The notes under the pieces are model-generated. The model saw only the letters and a list, made by a program, of their open reading frames with translations. It searched no databases and was not told the origin of the DNA. From a virus: a stretch of DNA of 24,607 bases. Every line of letters begins with the position of its first letter. Within the stretch, counting starts at the first letter, position 1. Shown here piece after piece: positions 19,535 through 24,607 of the stretch. Location of the stretch: positions 1 to 24,607 of the IMG/VR virus record IMGVR_UViG_3300048925_000613. One strand, given 5' to 3'. A program made the translations under genes and the position numbers.

Positions 19535-19770
19535 GCAACACGATTGACCTGTTGCGCACCGAGTTCGCCACCCCGTGCCCAACGCTAAGCGCAGTAAGGG
19601 AGCGGTACTTCTCGCATCTCAGTACCAACCGCGCCCTTCTGCGGCGGATCAACGAAGGAAAGATAGCCCTGAAGGTCTCCCGCACTGGGGGCACCCGCCA
19701 GGGCCATCCATTCGTGTACCTGAATGACCTGGCCACTTACCTCGACAGCATTGCCAACAAAGCAGCTTAA
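19531..19770 (+). CDS. PrtN-family transcriptional activator (pyocin activator-like)
   Basis: A 79-aa protein of the pyocin-activator PrtN family, starting with GTG at 19531, seven bases after GGAGG. Matching features are TLSAVRERYFSHLS at about 18-31, NRALLRRINEGKIALKVSR and the HPFVYLNDLATYLDS ending, which parallels the VHLQDLADYLD end of P. aeruginosa PrtN. PrtN binds P-box DNA of tandem 11-bp-like repeats and activates pyocin genes. In this phage it may act at the 11-bp array at 12159-12202 before the late genes. It overlaps the preceding gene by four bases. Confidence 0.85.
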   Translation: MSNTIDLLRTEFATPCPTLSAVRERYFSHLSTNRALLRRINEGKIALKVSRTGGTRQGHPFVYLNDLATYLDSIANKAA

Positions 19771-19817
19771 CCATTACCGCCGGACTCACCACCGGCGGCC
19801 ATCAAGAGAATTAGCGT

Positions 19818-20291
19818 ATGCAAAATGAAATCGTCATCACGCTCAGCCTTTATGCGCTTGGCGCCGCACTCCTCGGCTACACCCTCTACCGTGCAGTCAT
19901 GAAGGCATACAGCCGCGGCTACGTCTCTGCCGCCAACGCAGAGCAAGCCCGCTACCAACCGCTGATGCTGGCGAAGACCCTGGCCGTTACGCAGGCATCG
20001 CAACGATTGGATTCCGCACATGAAAAGTTGACCGCCGCTAACGCTGTAATCAACCAGCTGAAAGCCGATAAGGCTCAACTCGTTGCGGTAACCCATCAAG
20101 AGATCGGAGTGCTGGTTCAGGCCGAGAACATGATCAAGCTGGCACATCGGACTTGGGCACCAATGAAGGGGGCTGAGCCTACAGCCCGAAAGGCCGACAC
20201 CGTGCATCAGAAGCTGGTCGAGCTGAACGCACGTTTATCCGCAAACGCCATCCGCGCTTCAGCCGCAGCAGTTCAGGAGCAGGCAGCATGA
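19818..20291 (+). CDS. Membrane-anchored coiled-coil protein, unknown function
   Basis: A 157-aa protein with one hydrophobic segment near the start (VITLSLYALGAALLGYTLY, residues 5-23) and a charged, alanine-rich remainder that looks like a long coiled coil (LDSAHEKLTAANAVINQL and further heptads). It would sit in the inner membrane with the helix in the cytoplasm or periplasm. No enzymatic motif is seen and no family is recognised. Its stop overlaps the LytTR gene (ATGA). Spanin-like or superinfection-exclusion roles are possible but unsupported. Confidence 0.75.
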   Translation: MQNEIVITLSLYALGAALLGYTLYRAVMKAYSRGYVSAANAEQARYQPLMLAKTLAVTQASQRLDSAHEKLTAANAVINQLKADKAQLVAVTHQEIGVLVQAENMIKLAHRTWAPMKGAEPTARKADTVHQKLVELNARLSANAIRASAAAVQEQAA

Positions 20292-20698
20292 GCGCTCATG
20301 AAGTGATCAACCTTGATTACGTGCAGGCTCTTCACCGCCGCAACGTCATCCGCGTGCCCATCGACGAGATCACACACATGCACGCTGACAGCAAGTATGT
20401 GTCCGTCTACCACGATGGCTGCGAGATCCTGCTCCGCACACCGCTTTCAAAGATCGACGAAGTCCTGCGCACGAGGTTCGTGAGAGTCCACCGCAACACA
20501 CTGGTGAACCGGAAACACATCCTTCGCTTTACGCCGCCGAGTAGAAAAACACGCGACCCTGGCTACGTATATGTTGCGGGGCTTGCAGCGCCACTGAAAA
20601 TTTCCAGGCGCCAATTGCCAGACGTCCGCACAGCAGCCGATCAGGCAACCAACTCGCAAAGCAGATGCGGAGAAGCCGTGAATGAGGTGCTGAAATGA
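20288..20698 (+). CDS. Stand-alone LytTR-type DNA-binding protein
   Basis: A 136-aa protein whose residues about 16-115 form a LytTR domain: the first strand RVPIDEITHMHADSKYVSVYH, then RTPLSKIDEVL, then RFVRVHRNTLVNRKHI, the signature F-x-R-(V/I)-H-(R/K)-x-x-(L/I)-V-N motif, and LKISRRQLPDVR at the end. LytTR proteins normally carry a receiver domain; here there is none, so it acts unphosphorylated or as a pure DNA-binding part. In a phage early operon it may regulate phage or host promoters. It is coupled to both the membrane protein and the methyltransferase gene. Confidence 0.88.
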   Translation: MSAHEVINLDYVQALHRRNVIRVPIDEITHMHADSKYVSVYHDGCEILLRTPLSKIDEVLRTRFVRVHRNTLVNRKHILRFTPPSRKTRDPGYVYVAGLAAPLKISRRQLPDVRTAADQATNSQSRCGEAVNEVLK

Positions 20699-22377
20699 CT
20701 TCGTTTATACACGCACCGATCACGACTGCGCTCAACACTCAGCTCGGCCTGAACCTGCACGGCGGGCTTCGCGTCGACCTATTCGCCGGAGGCGGCGGCG
20801 CGACGATGGGTCAGGAAATGGCTACTGGCATCCCAGTCGATATCGCCATCAACCACAACGAAAACGCGATCAGCATGCACAAGCGCAACCACCCGAGCGC
20901 CGATCATTACATCGCCGACGTCTATGAGGTCTGCCCTCGCAAGGCTACACGCGGGCGTCCAGTTCACCATCTGCATGCCAGCCCTGAATGCACTCACCAC
21001 AGCTTAGCTGCCGGGGGGCAGCCCCGCAGCACCGCCAGCCGCTCTTTGTCCTGGGTCATCGTGAAGTGGCTGGGACAAGTCCGGCCCAACAAGCTCACCA
21101 TGGAAAACGTGATGCAGATTCTTCAATGGGGGCCGCTGATCGCAAAGCGCTGCTCGAAAACTGGCAGAGTGGTTCGAAAAGACAAAACGATTGCAGCACC
21201 AAGCGAACGGGTACCTGTCCAAGACCAATACTTGGTCCCCGACCCGAAACACAAAGGCCGTACCTGGCGACGCTTTCTGCACCTGCTGAAAGAAATGGGC
21301 TATGAGGTAATGCATGGCAGGCTTAAGGCATGCGACTACGGCGCAGCTACCACCCGCGACAGGCTTTATCTCATCGCACGATGCGACGGTAAGCAACTGC
21401 ACTGGCCGGAGCCGACCCATGTCAAAAACCCGGTGAAAGGCAAAGCACAATGGGGAACATCGGCCAGCATCATTGACTGGGCGATACCTTGCCCGAGCAT
21501 TTTCCTGAACAAGGAGCAAGGCAAAGCCGCTGGCGTACGCAGGCCGCTCGTCGCCAAGACCATGGAGCGCCTGCGCAAAGGGGCGAAGCGCTACGTCACC
21601 GAGCACCCTGACCCGTTCATCGTCGGCTCAGGCAGCGCACCCGCGATGGGTCAGCCGCTCAGGCTGGCTCCGTTCCTCACTGAGCATGCCAACGCGACAA
21701 GCCAGCGCAACATGTCCGTCGCCGCTCCGCTCAACACCATCTGCGCCCAAGTGAAGGGCGGGCACTTCGCTTTGACCGTTGCCTACATTGCCCAGCACAA
21801 CGGCGGATTCAATGAAACGCTGGGCCGCCACCCCAATCAACCGTTGACCGCGATAACCACGACAGGAAGCCAACAGCAGGTCGTTACCGCGCACCTAAGC
21901 ACATTGCGCCGGGGTTGCATCGGCAGAGCCATGACCGAACCACTCCCCACCATTACGGCGGGCGCCGATCATCACGCCTTGGTCGAGTACACCTTATCCC
22001 CCGAGTGTGAGGCAGGGGCGTTGCGGGTCTCGGCATTTATGATGGGCTATTACGGAAGCGACAACACGTACGACCTACGCAACCCCACCCCAACGATTAC
22101 AACCAGGGACCGAATTGCCTTGGTCACTGTCACGATCAAAGGAACTCCATATGTGATTGTGGACATCGGAATGCGAATGCTGACACCTCGGGAGCTATAT
22201 CGAGCGCAGGGCTTCCCGGATAACTACGTGATCGAGCAAGGGCACGACGGGAGAACGTTCAGCAAAAAAGACCAGGTAAAGATGTGCGGAAACTCGGTTT
22301 CGCCGTGGCCGATGATGGCGCTGATCAAAGCCAACATGGATCTGGAAGAGCAAGAGCTAAGGGGGGTGGCGGCATGA
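20695..22377 (+). CDS. C5 cytosine-specific DNA methyltransferase
   Basis: A 560-aa methyltransferase making 5-methylcytosine. Motif I DLFAGGGGA is at 28-36, the catalytic Cys is Cys99 in ASPECTHHS (instead of the usual PPC), motif VI MENV at 136-139, motif VIII TTRDR at 219-223, and motif X GNSVSPWP at 532-539. The long middle (about 340-480) carries four short repeats of the type PL-x-TI-T (units starting near 344, 382, 415 and 463). This region probably sets target choice. No restriction enzyme gene is adjacent, so it is an orphan, likely for protection from host restriction. It is coupled to the LytTR and AlpA genes. Confidence 0.93.
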   Translation: MTSFIHAPITTALNTQLGLNLHGGLRVDLFAGGGGATMGQEMATGIPVDIAINHNENAISMHKRNHPSADHYIADVYEVCPRKATRGRPVHHLHASPECTHHSLAAGGQPRSTASRSLSWVIVKWLGQVRPNKLTMENVMQILQWGPLIAKRCSKTGRVVRKDKTIAAPSERVPVQDQYLVPDPKHKGRTWRRFLHLLKEMGYEVMHGRLKACDYGAATTRDRLYLIARCDGKQLHWPEPTHVKNPVKGKAQWGTSASIIDWAIPCPSIFLNKEQGKAAGVRRPLVAKTMERLRKGAKRYVTEHPDPFIVGSGSAPAMGQPLRLAPFLTEHANATSQRNMSVAAPLNTICAQVKGGHFALTVAYIAQHNGGFNETLGRHPNQPLTAITTTGSQQQVVTAHLSTLRRGCIGRAMTEPLPTITAGADHHALVEYTLSPECEAGALRVSAFMMGYYGSDNTYDLRNPTPTITTRDRIALVTVTIKGTPYVIVDIGMRMLTPRELYRAQGFPDNYVIEQGHDGRTFSKKDQVKMCGNSVSPWPMMALIKANMDLEEQELRGVAA

Positions 22378-22574
22378 GCGACCAACACATTGACATTTTG
22401 ATCAAGCTGCCGGAGGTCTGTCGGCAATCTGGTATAAGCAAGTCAACCATTTATGATTTGATCAGTAGCGCCAGTTTTCCGCTACCAATCAAGCTGGGGC
22501 GTTATTCTCGCTGGTCTCAGACTGAAGTTCAGCTTTGGATTGAAACGCAAAAGCAAGAGAGGCGCGCAGCCTGA
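22374..22574 (+). CDS. AlpA-like excisionase/regulator
   Basis: A 66-aa protein starting MSDQHIDILIKLPEVC. A winged helix-turn-helix of AlpA type is visible: VCRQSGISKSTIYDLI and FPLPIKLGRYSRWSQTEVQLWI, ending in a basic tail. AlpA-type proteins act as excisionases or activate integrase genes of P4-type elements, fitting its place just before the int locus. The ATG at 22374 overlaps the methyltransferase stop (ATGA). It is the last gene of the plus-strand operon and is followed by a strong terminator. Confidence 0.88.
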   Translation: MSDQHIDILIKLPEVCRQSGISKSTIYDLISSASFPLPIKLGRYSRWSQTEVQLWIETQKQERRAA

Positions 22575-22580
22575 GTACAG

Positions 22581-22614
22581 AACTGCCCAGCCGCTTAAGA
22601 GGCTGGGCAGTTTT
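22581..22614 (+). terminator. Terminator between AlpA-like and FRG genes
   Basis: A perfect 12-pair stem (AACTGCCCAGCC / GGCTGGGCAGTT, eight-base loop) runs into TTTT on the plus strand. It lies between two convergent genes, ending the early operon and possibly also the int-FRG transcript coming from the other side. Confidence 0.85.
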
Positions 22615-22620
22615 ACCTGT

Positions 22621-23448
22621 TTAAATGATGCGATTTGCCAATCCACCGAAATTCGTAAAGGTCAAATCTTTGCACAAACCTTCTAAATCACCATATATCA
22701 CTCTAGCTCCAACACCTAGCGTTATTAATTCCAAATGAATTGAAGCCAAATGCTCTTTTTTAATAAGAATCCTATCTACAGCATTAAGCACCACACCACC
22801 ATGACAACTATTAACTATAGAGAAAACGCCCGATTGAGACCTCAATCTTGGATTCAAATAGTTAGGCGTAACAAGCACATTCACCTCTCCCCCTCCCTTG
22901 GTGCTTTCAAACTCTTCGAAAACATCTACGGACTCCTTACCTTTCTGGAACTTATCAAAGCTGCCCCACTTTACTTCACCTGCCATGACATAAACTACCG
23001 CATCATTTTCAGGCAAGAAAGTTTGGAAGTTAGGGGAAACCTGCTCTGGGGTGCTAGCAGCTGCACGATCAACACTCTCTCCCGTAACCGCCTTATAACG
23101 GACACCGTCCACCGCAAAAAAAAGCGCCACCATTGGCGAGAGTGTCCAATCTAAAAGCCGAGTCGGAAGGCCGTAGTGCTGGGCGAGCGCCAAGATATCC
23201 CAATCGCCTTGTGAGGTTATAGGATGATAAGCATGGTGCTCTGTTTTAAACCTTGAAAATGCGTTTTTCGCGGTTTGAATGGTAGTGTTACCATTTTTTT
23301 TCAGCGCGCGCCCCAGCGAGGAAATCAAAGGCCAACTTGAACTTGCCTGCCCTCTATAAGCTGTACCATAGATATCGTCTTTGTTAATTTCTGCTATTGC
23401 AGCTAAAAATTCTGCAAAGCTACGCACTTCCACCGTTGATTTGTACAT
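22621..23448 (-). CDS. FRG-domain protein, accessory cargo gene
   Basis: A 275-aa protein with an FRG domain: TAYRGQASSSWPLISSLGR at 29-47 (the F/Y-R-G motif with glutamine) and LALAQHYGLPTRLLDWTLSPMVALFFAV at 86-113. The domain's biochemistry is unknown; such proteins recur on mobile elements. The remainder (VVYVMAGEVKWGSF, then a beta-rich C-terminal part) is unassigned. The start ATG at 23448 overlaps the integrase end by 29 bases, with GGGAG seven bases upstream. The gene is clearly A/T-rich compared with its neighbours, suggesting separate acquisition. No phage life-cycle role is apparent, so it is a candidate lysogenic cargo such as defence. Confidence 0.85.
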   Translation of the reverse strand: MYKSTVEVRSFAEFLAAIAEINKDDIYGTAYRGQASSSWPLISSLGRALKKNGNTTIQTAKNAFSRFKTEHHAYHPITSQGDWDILALAQHYGLPTRLLDWTLSPMVALFFAVDGVRYKAVTGESVDRAAASTPEQVSPNFQTFLPENDAVVYVMAGEVKWGSFDKFQKGKESVDVFEEFESTKGGGEVNVLVTPNYLNPRLRSQSGVFSIVNSCHGGVVLNAVDRILIKKEHLASIHLELITLGVGARVIYGDLEGLCKDLTFTNFGGLANRII

Positions 23449-24607
23449 CAATAATCTCCCTACCCCACCAATCCATTAGTTCCGTACGCTCAACTATATA
23501 TTGAGCATGATTATATGCAGACTTTGTTTTATTTTTCTCAACGTGCGCCAGCTGCATCTCTATCACCTCCGCCCTCCACTTGCCAGAGTTGTAAAGATGC
23601 GTAGAAGCAGTCGCTCGAAAATCATGACAGTGCCAGCCCTTCAAGTCCATATATTCCAAAGCCCGGTTTAGTGTGGTCGCACTGATTGGCTGATTAGGGT
23701 GACGCATGCCGGGAAATAAAAGTTTTCCGGCTGTAATGCTCCGCAGCTCCATGAGCAACGTCAACGCTCGGGCTGGCAGCGGTACAAGATGTGGTCGTTT
23801 CATCTTCATGCGAGCAGCAGGGACAACCCAGACGCCTTTATCAAGGTCAATCTCAGACCACTCTGCCAGCCGCAATTCAACCGTTCGCACAAAAAGCAGA
23901 GGCAGCAGGTATAACGCAATGACTGTGATTCTGTGGCCTCCGTATTGCCTCAAGGCAGTGAAGTATTCGTGCAGCTCCAGCAATTCCATCGGACGACTGT
24001 GATTGATCTCTTTACGGGTGATAGCTCCTTTCACCGCCGCTGCAGGATCAGCGTCTGCACGCAGCGTGACAACGCCATAGCAGAACACCGAGGAGATCCA
24101 CTGCCGAACCATAAGCGCCAACGTGGTCGCATCGCGCCTATCCATCGCCGTGATGATCGCCAGGATCTGCGCCGCTGTAATCTCGCGAAGCGGCAGGCGG
24201 CCGATCTTGGGATAGACGTCGTTCACGAATGCCCGCTCGATTTGATCCCGGTACTTCTGCGTGCGTTTAGCTAGCTTGTTTTCGATCCACTCCCGAGCCA
24301 CAACCTTGAACGTGTTGCGATTCTCGACCAGTTGCTGGGCCTTCTGCGTCTGACGCACGTGGGCAGGATTCCGCCCAGCCTTGACCAGGTCACGCGCTAC
24401 ATCGCGCTCAGCCCGCGCTGCAGAAAGGGTTATTTCAGGATAGGAGCCGATGGCATAGACGTTCTCTTTCCCATCGATGCGAAAGCGGTATCGCCAAAGC
24501 TTGGCGCCGTTCACTCGGACTTCCAGGTACAGGCCAGCGCTATCGGTCAGCTTGATGGGCGAATCACCAGGCTTGGCCTGGCGGATTTTGATGTCGGTTA
24601 GGGCCAT
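23420..24607 (-). CDS. int: Tyrosine integrase (P4-type, DUF4102 N-terminal)
   Basis: A complete 395-aa site-specific recombinase whose ATG is the last base triplet of the window. The N-terminal arm-binding region (LTDIKIRQAKPGDSPIKLTDSAGLYLEV) is the DUF4102 type found in P4-like integrases. The catalytic residues are Arg241 in FVRTVELRLAEWSEID, His328 and Arg331 in HDFRATAS, His355 in LAHVEKN and Tyr365 in SAYNHAQY; Lys268/270 may complete the set. It integrates and excises the phage with help from the AlpA-like protein. The attachment site and its promoter lie beyond the right edge; P4-type integrases often use tRNA genes. Confidence 0.95.
   Translation of the reverse strand: MALTDIKIRQAKPGDSPIKLTDSAGLYLEVRVNGAKLWRYRFRIDGKENVYAIGSYPEITLSAARAERDVARDLVKAGRNPAHVRQTQKAQQLVENRNTFKVVAREWIENKLAKRTQKYRDQIERAFVNDVYPKIGRLPLREITAAQILAIITAMDRRDATTLALMVRQWISSVFCYGVVTLRADADPAAAVKGAITRKEINHSRPMELLELHEYFTALRQYGGHRITVIALYLLPLLFVRTVELRLAEWSEIDLDKGVWVVPAARMKMKRPHLVPLPARALTLLMELRSITAGKLLFPGMRHPNQPISATTLNRALEYMDLKGWHCHDFRATASTHLYNSGKWRAEVIEMQLAHVEKNKTKSAYNHAQYIVERTELMDWWGREIIDVQINGGSA

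Noticed and set aside
19777-19798. CCGCCGG/CCGGCGG inverted repeat between the PrtN-like and membrane protein genes
   Set aside because: A seven-pair stem in G/C-rich DNA without a T-tract; too little to call a terminator or operator.
1-24607. CRISPR arrays, tRNA genes, rRNA genes or insertion sequences
   Set aside because: None seen. The spaced repeats at 12785-12988 and 12159-12202 are too few and too short for CRISPR, and no transposase gene or terminal inverted repeats were found.

Overview
The window is most of an integrated temperate phage (prophage), from the integrase at the right edge to the first tail-fibre gene, which is cut by the left edge. High G+C codon use, a DUF1654 gene, a PrtN-family (pyocin-activator) gene and the style of the small early genes point to a Pseudomonas host, probably of the fluorescens/putida/syringae type. 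The host is inferred; no bacterial housekeeping gene is present.

Right arm (16.9-24.6 kb). An S24-type CI repressor (16937-17644, + strand) is divergent from a YdaS/Cro-like gene. After the CI terminator comes a LexA-box-controlled DUF1654 gene. A tightly overlapping + strand early operon follows: a 58-aa small protein, deoxynucleotide monophosphate kinase, a KilAC-like DNA-binding protein, an unknown protein, a PrtN-like activator, a membrane-anchored coiled-coil protein, a stand-alone LytTR protein, a C5 cytosine methyltransferase and an AlpA-like excisionase. It ends in a strong terminator. Facing it on the - strand are a P4-type tyrosine integrase and, overlapping its end, an A/T-rich FRG-domain cargo gene.

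Middle (12.2-16.85 kb, - strand). Rightward-type early genes run Cro-like, CII-like (CP76), TraR/DksA zinc finger, a large primase-polymerase/SF3-helicase fusion, a repeat-rich segment that could be an origin and also holds an open frame, and a Q-like late regulator. A short late-control region follows (11978-12210): four tandem 11-bp units, a -10-like hexamer and an intrinsic terminator just before the holin.

Left arm (1-11.98 kb, - strand). Holin, a candidate cos site, then a head module in lambda order: Nu1, A, W, B, C with nested Nu3-like scaffold, D, E, FII, Z. This is joined to a P2-like contractile-tail baseplate module: V, a small protein, W, J, I, tail fibre. The particle is therefore a lambda-head/P2-tail chimera, and the sheath and tube genes would lie beyond the left edge.

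Regulation visible in the DNA: a TTAGC-N4-GCTAA operator occurs both between CI and Cro and ahead of the + strand early operon, so CI probably silences both arms. CI has the S24 Ser/Lys dyad but no Ala-Gly or Cys-Gly cleavage dipeptide in its hinge, while the neighbouring DUF1654 gene has a near-consensus LexA box. This raises the possibility that SOS induction acts through that small protein. The most plausible under-described parts are this SOS route, the 11-bp late-control array, the repeat-bearing segment at 12670-13011 and the FRG cargo gene.
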